Origin: Planctomycetota bacterium
Lineage (GTDB): Bacteria; Planctomycetota; UBA1135; GCA-002686595
Assembly (NCBI GenBank): GCA_023150475.1
Contig: JAKLKU010000025.1
Span: 1-64,000 of the forward strand
DNA length: 64,000 nucleotides
Reading direction: 5' to 3'
The notes under the pieces are model-generated. The model saw only the letters and a list, made by a program, of their open reading frames with translations. It was not told where the DNA came from and searched no databases. The position numbers and the translations under genes are program-made. This document shows positions 9,074 through 17,360 of the stretch, piece by piece. Positions within the stretch are counted from its first letter, which is position 1. Each line of letters opens with the position of its first letter.

Positions 9074-10471
9074 TCACAGCGTCGCGAGCCACTGCGCGAA
9101 GCTCGTCTCGAGTTCGGCGAGGTCGGCGCCGAAGCGCCGATCGAACAACGCCTGCGCGGCTTGCGGGTCGAGCTTCTCCGGTCGCGTGAGGTCGGCGCCC
9201 AACGCCCGACCGCGGCATTCGATCTCCCACGTCTCGAAACGCTCGGAGAAGTCCTTGCCCGCCGCGCCGCCGTCGAGGAAACGGTGCAGCGCCCACGCTT
9301 GCGTGTAGAAGTCCTCCGCGGCCCCGGGATCGGTGCGCCAGAGCTCGAGCGGCTCGCGCCGGAAGAACTCGGCGAGCGGCAGACGCTTCTCGCGCATCCG
9401 TTCGAGCCGACCGCGATCGAACGTCAGTCCGGTCTCGAGCCGACCGTCGCGCCACGTGAACGTACCGCGGCCGCCGAACGAGTCCGCAAACCCTTCCGAG
9501 TACCACTCGGGCAGCGCGCAGGGCGACACGGCGAAGTCGTAGGCGTGCGCGAGCTCGTGCAGCACGAGCCCGACGAGCTCGTCGCCAGAAATGTCGGCCG
9601 TGAGCAGCGCCGCGGCGTTCGCCGCTCGCTCCGCGACGCCTCGCACCACGCGGTACTGACCGATCCCAGCGCGATCGAGGTACTTGCCGTAGAGGTCACG
9701 GTCGCCGAAGAGCACGAGATGCAGCCGCCGTTCCGGACGGCCTCCGAGCGCTGCTTCCAGCGGTTCGAGCGCCGCCTTGGCGACGGCGAACACGAACTCC
9801 GCCTCTGCGTCGCTCGTGGTCGAACGCACGCAGAGCCGCTCGTCGGCGCGTTGGTGGATCGTCTCGAGCTCGGGCAATCGCGAGAGCAACTCGTCGCGGA
9901 GGACCCACTCGCCGTCGATCTGGATCGCCACCGCGCGCAGTCGCGCCGACGCGTCGACCGGGATCTTCTTCGCGCCGAGGCGCAGTTGGCCTCGCTCGTC
10001 GAACACCAGCGCTTCGTCGCGTCGGCGCAAGAGTTCGAGCAACTCGTGATGCGCGTCTTCCTCGAGTCCTTTGCCGAGCGCCCAGAGCGCGAAGTCGATG
10101 CGCTCCGAGAGATCCCGCTCTTCGAGTTTCCGCGCCTGCTTGTCGTAGCTCGCGATCTCGGCCTTGCTCGGTTCGTCGACGTTCTTCTTCCAGAACGCGT
10201 CGTCGAGCGATTGCAGCAGCGCGTGCACCTGCGTGACGCCGGGATGCGCGCCGCGGCTCAGCTCGTGCGCGATCAGGATCTGCTTCGCCGACGCCTTGAC
10301 GTGGCCCTTCTTGCGGCAATCGAGCGCGAGCTCGAGATGCCGGTGGCTCGCCTGGATGCGCCACTCGGTGCGGCGGCGATCGAATTCCTCTCGCGGCGAC
10401 CCGCGTTGCGCGGAGCCGAACGTGACCAGCGTCACGGCAACGAGCACCAGCAGCAACGCGCGAGCGAGCAT
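9074..10471 (-). CDS. Secreted DUF1570-type putative metallopeptidase
   Basis: 465 residues. The N-terminus is a signal peptide with a hydrophobic run LLLVLVAVTLVTF and a GSA-Q cleavage site. Near the C-terminus HELAH (305-309) is followed 17 residues later by Glu326 in the sequence YSEGFAD. That is the HExxH + E arrangement of gluzincin zinc peptidases and matches DUF1570, a domain very common in planctomycetes. The middle region is charged and predicted helical. It is the last gene of the gap-pgk-rpe-accD row, 18 bp after accD, but has no obvious metabolic link to it. The substrate is unknown and activity is unproven. Confidence 0.75.
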   Translation of the reverse strand: MLARALLLVLVAVTLVTFGSAQRGSPREEFDRRRTEWRIQASHRHLELALDCRKKGHVKASAKQILIAHELSRGAHPGVTQVHALLQSLDDAFWKKNVDEPSKAEIASYDKQARKLEERDLSERIDFALWALGKGLEEDAHHELLELLRRRDEALVFDERGQLRLGAKKIPVDASARLRAVAIQIDGEWVLRDELLSRLPELETIHQRADERLCVRSTTSDAEAEFVFAVAKAALEPLEAALGGRPERRLHLVLFGDRDLYGKYLDRAGIGQYRVVRGVAERAANAAALLTADISGDELVGLVLHELAHAYDFAVSPCALPEWYSEGFADSFGGRGTFTWRDGRLETGLTFDRGRLERMREKRLPLAEFFRREPLELWRTDPGAAEDFYTQAWALHRFLDGGAAGKDFSERFETWEIECRGRALGADLTRPEKLDPQAAQALFDRRFGADLAELETSFAQWLATL

Positions 10472-10489
10472 CGCCGTGCCTCGGGCCGC

Positions 10490-11389
10490 TCAGTGCTTGG
10501 ACTTCTCGACCTTCGAGCCCTTCGCGTAGTCCAGGAGCCGCGACAGGACCGACTTCAAGTCGGAGCGGCGCACGATGCGATCGAGCTGGCCTTTCTCGAG
10601 CAGGAATTCCGCGCGCTGGAAGCCCGGCGGCAGCTCTTGTTTGATCGTCGACGCGATCACGCGCGGCCCGGCGAAGCCGATCAACGCGCCGGGTTCCGCG
10701 AGCGTGATGTCGCACACGGACGCGAACGAAGCCGTGACGCCGCCGGTGGTCGGATGCGTCATCACGCACACCGAGAAACCGCCCTTGTCGCCGAAATCGG
10801 CGAGCGCCGCGCACGTCTTCGCCATCTGCATCAACGAGAGCACGCCTTCGTGCATCCGCGCGCCGCCGGAGCTCGTGAAGATGACGAGCGGCCGCTGCAG
10901 CTCCGTCGCGAGTTCGCAGGCGAGCGCGATCTTCTCGCCGACGACTTCACCCATCGAACCGCCCATGAACGAGAAGTCGAGCACCGCGAGCACGATCTCG
11001 CGCCCGAGCACCGCGCCGGTGCCGCAGAGCAGCGCTTCGGTCTGCCGCGTGCGCTCCTCGGCGCGTTTGACTTTCTCGAGGTACGGCACCGAGTCGTTGA
11101 ACTGCAGCCGGTCGAGCGCGCGGATGTCGGTGAAGCGTTCGTGCCACGAGCCTTCGTCGAGCACGAGCGCGATCCGCTCCCGGCCCGGCAGCGTGAAGTG
11201 GAACTCGCAAGCCGGGCACACCCGAGCTTTCTCCTCGAGCTCCTTGCGGTAGATCATCTGCCCGCAGTTCTCGCACTTGAGCCAGAGCCCGCCCGGCATG
11301 TCGCGCTTCTTGCCGCGGCGCGAGAAACGCGTTTCGGTCAGTTTCTCGCCGTCTTCCAAGGCCGGGTCCTGCTTGTCTTGCTCGCTCAC
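10490..11389 (-). CDS. accD: Acetyl-CoA carboxylase carboxyltransferase subunit beta
   Basis: 299 residues. AccD pairs with AccA to transfer the carboxyl group from biotin to acetyl-CoA, making malonyl-CoA for fatty acid synthesis. The N-terminal zinc ribbon is intact (Cys39, Cys42, Cys58, Cys61). The crotonase-like core shows FMGGSMG-x-VVGEK, SSGGARM-x-EG, HPTTGGVTAS and IGFAGPRVI. The ATG overlaps the TGA of rpe by 4 nt. accA is not in this window. An acidic and basic lead of about 30 residues precedes the zinc ribbon, slightly longer than in E. coli. Confidence 0.97.
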   Translation of the reverse strand: MSEQDKQDPALEDGEKLTETRFSRRGKKRDMPGGLWLKCENCGQMIYRKELEEKARVCPACEFHFTLPGRERIALVLDEGSWHERFTDIRALDRLQFNDSVPYLEKVKRAEERTRQTEALLCGTGAVLGREIVLAVLDFSFMGGSMGEVVGEKIALACELATELQRPLVIFTSSGGARMHEGVLSLMQMAKTCAALADFGDKGGFSVCVMTHPTTGGVTASFASVCDITLAEPGALIGFAGPRVIASTIKQELPPGFQRAEFLLEKGQLDRIVRRSDLKSVLSRLLDYAKGSKVEKSKH

Positions 11390-12108
11390 GCTGTCGCTCC
11401 CCGTTTCGAATCGAACGGTTTGGTTTCGTGTTTCTCGCGCTCCGCCCCGGCGAGCTCGCGCATCCGTTGGATCGTCGCACGCATGTCCGGCGCGCCGAAG
11501 ATCGCCGAGCCCGCGACGAACGCGTTGGTCCCCGCTTCGGCGCAGACCGCGATCGTCTTCTCGGAGAGGCCGCCATCCATCTCCACGTGGCCCCGGAACC
11601 CCTGCGCGCGCAGCCAGCGGACTTTCGGCAGCACTTCCGGCATGAACTTCTGGCCGCCGAAGCCCGGGAAGACGCTCATGACGAGCACGAGATCGACGTC
11701 GCCGAGGATCGGAGCGAGTTCGGTGACGTCACGGTCGGGGTTCAACGACACGCCGACCACCGGCACGCCCTCGCCGCGGAACGTGGCGATCACTTCGCGC
11801 GCGGCCGCCGCGTGCGGAGCGACTTCCCAGTGGAACGTCAGCACGTGCGCGCCGGCCCTGGCGAAGTCCCGGGCGTAACGCTTCGGCTCGGAGATCATCA
11901 AGTGCACGTCGAGCGGTCGACGCGCGACTTTCTGGATCGCCGCGACCACCGGAGGCCCGATCGTCAGGTTCGGGACGAAGTGCCCGTCCATGACGTCGAC
12001 GTGCAGCCAGTCGGCTCCGGCGTCCTCGACCCGCCGCGTCTCGTCCGCGAGCCGGGCGAAGTCCGCCGAGAGGAGCGACGGCGAGATCAGGTTCGCCGGC
12101 CAGTTCAT
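11386..12108 (-). CDS. rpe: Ribulose-phosphate 3-epimerase
   Basis: 240 residues from the ATG at 12108; a longer in-frame extension exists but the family N-terminus (ISPSLLSADFARL) begins a few residues after this Met. It interconverts ribulose-5-phosphate and xylulose-5-phosphate in the pentose phosphate and Calvin pathways. TIM-barrel signatures are HVDVMDGHFVPNLTIGP, HLMI, VMSVFPGFGGQKF and VEMDGG, which include the metal-binding His and Asp residues. The C-terminal tail after the phosphate loop (GSAIF) is slightly extended and charged. It overlaps accD by 4 nt and follows pgk after a 178-bp gap that holds a strong hairpin. Confidence 0.96.
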   Translation of the reverse strand: MNWPANLISPSLLSADFARLADETRRVEDAGADWLHVDVMDGHFVPNLTIGPPVVAAIQKVARRPLDVHLMISEPKRYARDFARAGAHVLTFHWEVAPHAAAAREVIATFRGEGVPVVGVSLNPDRDVTELAPILGDVDLVLVMSVFPGFGGQKFMPEVLPKVRWLRAQGFRGHVEMDGGLSEKTIAVCAEAGTNAFVAGSAIFGAPDMRATIQRMRELAGAEREKHETKPFDSKRGATA

Positions 12109-12225
12109 CGCGAGCGGAGGATACCCGGCCCTCTCCGGCGGGTCGAGCATCTCGCCCGACGCGCCTCGGCCCACACGAGCCACGCACGCGCCGGGCAACG
12201 AGCGGAAGGTCCAGGAGCGAACGCA

Positions 12226-12257
12226 GCGAGGGCGACCGCGTGTGCGGCCGCCCTCGC
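12226..12257 (-). terminator. Strong hairpin downstream of pgk (probable terminator)
   Basis: Starting 30 bp after the pgk stop, a 9-bp perfect arm (GCGAGGGCG / CGCCCTCGC), a one-base mismatch and a further 4-bp stem close on a 4-nt loop. There is no T-tract after it on the minus strand, so it is either a hairpin-only terminator, as proposed in GC-rich genomes, or an attenuator separating gap-pgk from rpe-accD. Confidence 0.5.
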
Positions 12258-12286
12258 CCGTGTCGACGGAACCGTTCGCGTCCGCG

Positions 12287-13465
12287 CTACTTCAGCGCGA
12301 GCGACGTGATGCCCGGCAGTGCCTTGCCCTCGAGCAACTCGAGCGAAGCGCCGCCGCCGGTCGAGATGTGCTTGATCTTCGACGCGAGGCCGAGGAGCTC
12401 GACCGCCGCGACCGAGTCGCCGCCGCCGACCACCGTCAGGCCGGAGCACGCCGCGACGGCCTTGCCGATCGTCTCGGTGCCCTTGCGGAACGCCTCCATC
12501 TCGAACACGCCCATCGGGCCGTTCCAGACGACCGTCTGCGCGCCCTTGATCGTCGCCGCGAAGAGCTCGCGCGTCTTCGGGCCGATGTCGAGCGCCATCC
12601 AACCGTCCGGGATTTCCGCGACCACCTTCGACTTCGCCGTCGCTTCGAACTTCTCCGCGACGACGTGGTCGACCGGCAGCAGGATCTCGATCTTCTTCTC
12701 CTTGGCCTTCGCAAGCGCGGCCTTGCAGACGTCGAGACGATCGTCTTCGCAGAGCGACTTGCCGATCGGCTTGCCCTGCGCCTTCAAGAAGGTGTACGCC
12801 ATGCCGCCGCCGATGATCAGCGCGTCGACCTTGGCGAGCAGGTTGTCGATCACGAGCAGCTTGTCGGAGACCTTCGCGCCGCCGAGGATCGCGACCAGCG
12901 GCCGCTTCGGGTTCTCGAGCACCGCGCCGAACGCGGCGATCTCCTTCTCGAGCAGTCGACCGGCGACCGACGGCAGGAGCCGCGCGACGCCGGACACGCT
13001 CGACTCGTCGCGGTGGCTCGTGCCGAACGCGTCGTTGACGAAGACGTCGCCGAAGCGCGCGTACTTCTTCGCGAGCTCGACGTCGCCCTTGGTCTCGCCC
13101 GCGTTGAAGCGGACGTTCTCGAGCAACACGACGCCCTTCGCCGCGGCGGCCGCCTTCTCGGTCGCTTCGCCGGTGGAATCACCGAGCTTGGTGACCGGTT
13201 GCTTCAGCAGTTCGCCGAGCCGCTTCGCGACCGGATCGAGCCGGAGCTTCTCGTCGACGCCCTTCGGCCGGCCGAGGTGCGTCATCAGGATCGGTTTGCC
13301 GCCCTTCTTCAGGACCTCTTGGATCGTCGGCAACGCCGCGCGGATGCGCGTGTCGTCGGTGATCGCGCCCTTGTCGTCCTGCGGGACGTTGAAGTCGACC
13401 CGCATCAGCACGCGTCGGTTCGCCAGGTCGAGCGCGTCGAGGCTCCCCGAGCCCTTCGCGTTCAC
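12287..13465 (-). CDS. pgk: Phosphoglycerate kinase
   Basis: 392 residues, full length for bacterial enzymes. It makes ATP and 3-phosphoglycerate from 1,3-bisphosphoglycerate. Signatures include RVDFNVP near the N-terminus, HLGRP, NDAFGT-x-HR, GGAKVSDK (nucleotide side), GGGMAYTFLKA and the C-terminal GGGDS. The gene follows gap by 12 bp, as expected for a glycolytic pair. A strong hairpin lies 30 bp after the stop. Confidence 0.98.
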   Translation of the reverse strand: MNAKGSGSLDALDLANRRVLMRVDFNVPQDDKGAITDDTRIRAALPTIQEVLKKGGKPILMTHLGRPKGVDEKLRLDPVAKRLGELLKQPVTKLGDSTGEATEKAAAAAKGVVLLENVRFNAGETKGDVELAKKYARFGDVFVNDAFGTSHRDESSVSGVARLLPSVAGRLLEKEIAAFGAVLENPKRPLVAILGGAKVSDKLLVIDNLLAKVDALIIGGGMAYTFLKAQGKPIGKSLCEDDRLDVCKAALAKAKEKKIEILLPVDHVVAEKFEATAKSKVVAEIPDGWMALDIGPKTRELFAATIKGAQTVVWNGPMGVFEMEAFRKGTETIGKAVAACSGLTVVGGGDSVAAVELLGLASKIKHISTGGGASLELLEGKALPGITSLALK

Positions 13466-13477
13466 CCCACGGGTCAG

Positions 13478-14527
13478 CTAATGCGGTGCGGCGGCCGGCG
13501 CAGCCTTCGGCTGCTTCGGCAGCTTCATCTTGTTGGCGAGCTTCATCAGCTCGACCACGCGGTTCGAGTAGCCCCACTCGTTGTCGTACCAAGCGACGAC
13601 TTTGACCATGCGCTTCTCCATCACCATCGTGGAGAGCGAGTCGAAGATCGTGCTGTAGGGGTTCTTGACGATGTCCGCGGACACGATCGGGTCGGCGGTG
13701 TACTCGAGGATGCCCTTGAGCGGCTTCTTCGCCGCCGCCGCGTAGGCCGCGTTGATCTCTTCGATCGTCACGTCCTTCGAGACTTCGGCGACGAGGTCGA
13801 CGACCGAGCCGACCGGCACCGGCACGCGCAGCGCGACGCCGTCGAGCTTGCCCTTGAGTGCCGGCAGCACCTTGCCGACCGCTCGGGCGGCGCCCGTCGT
13901 CGTCGGGATGATGCTCAAGGCCGCGGCGCGGGCGCGACGCAGGTCCTTGTGCGGCAGGTCGAGCACGTTCTGGTCGTTGGTGTACGCGTGCACGGTCGTC
14001 ATCAGACCGTGGACGATGCCGAAGCTCTCGTGCAGCACCTTCGCGAGCGGCGCGAGGCAGTTCGTCGTGCACGACGCGTTGGAGATGATGCGGTGCTCGG
14101 GCTTGAGGAGCTCGTGGTTGACGCCGAGCACGATCATCGCGTCGATGTCGTCCTTCGCCGGAACCGTGAGCACGACGCGCTTCGCGCCCGCGGCGAGGTG
14201 CTTCTGCAGGTCGGCGTTCTTCGTGAACACGCCGGTCGACTCGACGACGAAGTCGATCTGGTTCGCGCCGTGCTTCAACTCGGCGGGATCCTTGACCGCA
14301 GTGATCTCGATCTTCTTGCCGTCGACGACGATCGAGTCCTTGCCGGCCTTCACCGTGCCCGGGAACGGCCCGTACATCGAGTCGTACTTCAAGAGGTGCG
14401 CGAGCGTCTCCGGCGTCGTCAGGTCGTTGATCGAAACGACCTCGATGTCGGGGTACTTCGAGTGGATGACGCGGAAGACGTTGCGACCGATTCGACCGAA
14501 GCCGTTGATGGCGACGCGCATGGCCAT
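13478..14527 (-). CDS. gap: Glyceraldehyde-3-phosphate dehydrogenase, type I
   Basis: 349 residues from the ATG at 14527 (MAMRV); the ATG six bases inside is equally possible. The NAD-binding motif NGFGRIGR is at 8-15. The catalytic Cys is Cys153 in SNASCTTN, and HAYTNDQNVLD and WYDNEWGYS-x-R are present. Asp35 after the second beta strand favours NAD over NADP. A Pro/Ala/Lys-rich tail of about 15 residues follows the usual C-terminus. The gene is divergent from tilS (259-bp gap) and leads the gap-pgk unit. Confidence 0.97.
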   Translation of the reverse strand: MAMRVAINGFGRIGRNVFRVIHSKYPDIEVVSINDLTTPETLAHLLKYDSMYGPFPGTVKAGKDSIVVDGKKIEITAVKDPAELKHGANQIDFVVESTGVFTKNADLQKHLAAGAKRVVLTVPAKDDIDAMIVLGVNHELLKPEHRIISNASCTTNCLAPLAKVLHESFGIVHGLMTTVHAYTNDQNVLDLPHKDLRRARAAALSIIPTTTGAARAVGKVLPALKGKLDGVALRVPVPVGSVVDLVAEVSKDVTIEEINAAYAAAAKKPLKGILEYTADPIVSADIVKNPYSTIFDSLSTMVMEKRMVKVVAWYDNEWGYSNRVVELMKLANKMKLPKQPKAAPAAAPH

Positions 14528-14786
14528 GGCGATTCTCTGGTGAGCTCTGGACGCGCCCGAAGCGGGCTCGTCGGAGGTTGGACGGAGGGTGAGTTTTCGA
14601 CTTCGCGAGCGGGCTCCCAGCGGCGACACCGACGGGTCCGAAGCGCGCAAGTCCCGCTGCCCGAAAGCCTCACGACGACCGCCCGCGCGGAGCGCGAGGT
14701 TTCGGGCAAAATGGGGCGGAGAAGGTAGCGGTCGCTGCCGATTCGATCAACGGATCCGGGGCACCCTCCAAGAGCTACGAACTCGC

Positions 14787-16517
14787 GTGAACGTCCACTC
14801 CGCACAACTTCCGAGCGACTTTCGCCGGCGCTATGGGCAGGTCGCCCGCGCCGTCGGAGTCGAGCCGTCGGAGCCGGTGCTCGTCGCCTTCTCGGGCGGC
14901 GCGGACAGCGTGCTCTTGCTCGAGCTCGTCGCACGCGCCGAAGAGCGTCCGAACGTCGTCGCGGTGCACGTCGATCACGGCTTGCGCGGACCGGAGAGCG
15001 ACGCGGATGCGAGCTTCTGCGAGCGCGCGGCGCGCCGGCTCGGCGTCACGTTCGTGCTGCGGCGCATCACGCTCGACCGAGACGCGGGTTCGCTCGAAGC
15101 TCGCGCACGTGAAGCGCGCTACCACGTGCTCGCCGAAGAAGCGGAAGCGCGCGGGATCCGCGTCATCCTGACCGGACACCACGCCGACGACGCGCTCGAG
15201 ACGCTCTTGATGCGCTGGTCGCGCGGCACGGAACTCGGCGGACTGTCGGGTCCGCGCGCGAACCTGCGGCTCGTCGGCCCCCATTTCGGCGCCGAACTCG
15301 TCGTCGCCCGGCCGCTGCTCCACCTGCGGCGCGAAGAAGTACGGTGCATGCTTTCGTCCGCGGGCATCGGTTGGCGCGAGGACACGTCCAACGCCGACGA
15401 TGCGTTCACGCGCAACCGCGTGCGCCATCGGCTGCTCCCGCGCATCGCCGAACTCGCCGGACCCGAGGCGCTCGCGCACCTCTCCGACTTCGGTCGTGCG
15501 GTCGAGCGCCTCGAACTCGACCTCGCCCGCGCGACGGCCCACCTCGCGTGGCGGCCGCTCGATGCGATCGCCGCGACGCGACCGGCGGAGCGCGCGCACC
15601 TCGGCGGGACGCTCGCGCGCTCGGAGTTGATGCGTCTGCCCTCCGCGCTGCGCCGACGGGCGCTGTTCCGCCTGCTGCAGGAAGGTTGTGGCGCTCCGCC
15701 GCGCAAACGCGTGCTCGGTTTGGTGCTCGGCGACCTCGAACGGGCGCGCACCGGGCGGCACGTGCTCTCGCGTGGCTGGCAGCTCGAGCTCCGCCCCGAT
15801 CGACTCGACCTCGTGCCGCCGAAGGGCCTGCTGGATCCGCGCGCCGCCCCACACGCCGCCGCCCGCTCTGCTTCGACGCTCGCCTCGACTTCCGCCGCGT
15901 CCGGCGCCCCGACTCCGATCGGGGAGTGCCGCGGCGACCTGCCGTTCCCGCCGCCCACCCGAACCCGTGACGTGGCCACGGAAGCTCCGGCCGCCGAAGA
16001 GCTCGTCCGGCTCCCCGTGCCCGGCGCCGCGCGCTTGCGCGACGGGCGGCTCGTGACCGCGGCGACCCTCGAACGTGCGCCGGAGGCCGCGCCGCCGCAC
16101 GCGCCCACGACGATCGAGCTCGATGCCGACTCGATCGACGCCGCGCTCGCGGCGGGCACCTCGGACGGCAAGGAAGGCAAGAGCGAACTCGTCGTGCGTT
16201 TCCCACGCCGCGGCGACAAGTGGAAACCGCTCGGCGCGCCGGGGACACGTTCGGTCGCGCGTTTCCTGGCCGACGCCCACGTCCCGCGAGACGAACGGGC
16301 TCGCGTGCCGCTGGTGATCGCGGGCGGCCGCATCGCGTGGGTCGTCGGACTCCGGCCGTCGGACGAATTCCGCGTCCACGCCGGCACACGACGACGCCTG
16401 CGGCTTTCGCTCTACGGCGCGCAGGAAACCGACCGTCGCGCTCCGCGCGGGGACCGGGACGGACGCGCCGTGTTCGCGCCCGGCGAGCTTTTCACGGCGG
16501 ACGAGCGCCCGCGGTGA
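14787..16517 (+). CDS. tilS: tRNA(Ile)-lysidine synthase
   Basis: 576 residues from a GTG start; no ATG is available near the conserved N-terminus. TilS converts the wobble C of the CAU anticodon of tRNA-Ile to lysidine using ATP. The PP-loop SGGADS is at residues 36-41, followed by VDHGLR, TGHHADDALET and RPLL, then ED-x-SN and RN-x-VRH-x-L-LP. A Pro/Ala-rich linker of about 80 residues (about 350-440) joins the core to the C-terminal TilS domain (GDKWKPLGAPG). It opens the plus-strand gene row ending with purN. Confidence 0.93.
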   Translation: MNVHSAQLPSDFRRRYGQVARAVGVEPSEPVLVAFSGGADSVLLLELVARAEERPNVVAVHVDHGLRGPESDADASFCERAARRLGVTFVLRRITLDRDAGSLEARAREARYHVLAEEAEARGIRVILTGHHADDALETLLMRWSRGTELGGLSGPRANLRLVGPHFGAELVVARPLLHLRREEVRCMLSSAGIGWREDTSNADDAFTRNRVRHRLLPRIAELAGPEALAHLSDFGRAVERLELDLARATAHLAWRPLDAIAATRPAERAHLGGTLARSELMRLPSALRRRALFRLLQEGCGAPPRKRVLGLVLGDLERARTGRHVLSRGWQLELRPDRLDLVPPKGLLDPRAAPHAAARSASTLASTSAASGAPTPIGECRGDLPFPPPTRTRDVATEAPAAEELVRLPVPGAARLRDGRLVTAATLERAPEAAPPHAPTTIELDADSIDAALAAGTSDGKEGKSELVVRFPRRGDKWKPLGAPGTRSVARFLADAHVPRDERARVPLVIAGGRIAWVVGLRPSDEFRVHAGTRRRLRLSLYGAQETDRRAPRGDRDGRAVFAPGELFTADERPR

Positions 16518-16551
16518 CGAACGCGATCCTCGGCGGTAGTCTCTCCTGATT

Positions 16552-16590
16552 CCTGGTCCAGGCCGCCACGGCCGACCAGGCCCGCCTTTT
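16552..16590 (+). terminator. Hairpin plus T-run between tilS and yggS
   Basis: CCTGGTC (16552-16558) pairs with GACCAGG (16574-16580), with an inner GGCC/GGCC stem and GCCAC loop. It is followed by CCCGCC and four Ts at 16587-16590. This is a plausible intrinsic terminator for tilS, ending only 5 nt before the yggS start codon, so it could instead act on yggS expression. Confidence 0.5.
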
Positions 16591-16595
16591 CCAGA

Positions 16596-17360
16596 GTGTC
16601 CGCTCAAAGCCCCGCGCCCCTGCTCGTGAACCGTGCCCTGGAGGAACGCCTCGCCGCGCTCCGCGCCCGCATCGCCGCCGCGGCGCAACGTGCGGGCCGC
16701 GCTTCGGGCTCGATCGGCCTCGTCGCAGTCACGAAAAGCCTGGCTCCAGAGGTCGCGAGCGCGCTGGCGGCCGACCTCGCGGCGCTCGGCGTCCGCGACC
16801 TGGGCGAAAACCGGGTGCAGGAGCTCGAGCGCAAAGCTGCGGCCGCCGACGAGACCGGCGCGCGGCCGACCTGGCACCTGATCGGCCATCTGCAGTCGAA
16901 CAAGGCGCGGCGCGCCGTCGCGCTCGCCCCGTGGATCCACTCGGTCGACTCGCCGGGCCTCGCCGACACGCTCGACCGACACGCGGCGGCGCTCGAGCGG
17001 CGCCCGAAGGTCTTCCTCGAAGTCAACGTCACGGGTTCCGACGTGCGCTCCGGTGTCGCGCCGAACGAACTCCCGGCTCTGGTGGCGCACGTGCGCCGAC
17101 TCGCGCACCTCGAGCTCACCGGTGTGATGGCGCTCGGCCCGGCTCCCGATCCGCGTCGCAACGCGGACGAGAACGCGGCGCGGTCGCTCGCGGCCTTCCG
17201 TGCCGTCGCCGCGCTCGCCGCGGCGGAGCCCGGCGACGCGTTCGCCGGCGGGCGCGCGCGACTCTCGCTCGGCATGAGCTCGGATTTCGAAGCGGCGATC
17301 CTCGCGGGCAGCGATTGGGTGCGCGTCGGCAGCGCGCTCTTCGAGGGCGTCGCCGCGTGA
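16596..17360 (+). CDS. yggS: YggS-family PLP-binding protein (PLP homeostasis)
   Basis: 254 residues from a GTG start. It has the alanine-racemase-like N-terminal barrel of YggS/PROSC: VAVTKS with the PLP lysine (about 45), GENRVQEL, WHLIGHLQSNKAR, SVDS, LEVNV, LTGVMAL and the phosphate-binding LSMGMS-type segment, here LSLGMSSDF, followed by VRVGSALF. The family holds PLP without known enzymatic activity and influences vitamin B6 and amino-acid pools. The stop overlaps the GTG of the next gene (GTGA), so translation of the kinase is probably coupled to it. Confidence 0.94.
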   Translation: MSAQSPAPLLVNRALEERLAALRARIAAAAQRAGRASGSIGLVAVTKSLAPEVASALAADLAALGVRDLGENRVQELERKAAAADETGARPTWHLIGHLQSNKARRAVALAPWIHSVDSPGLADTLDRHAAALERRPKVFLEVNVTGSDVRSGVAPNELPALVAHVRRLAHLELTGVMALGPAPDPRRNADENAARSLAAFRAVAALAAAEPGDAFAGGRARLSLGMSSDFEAAILAGSDWVRVGSALFEGVAA

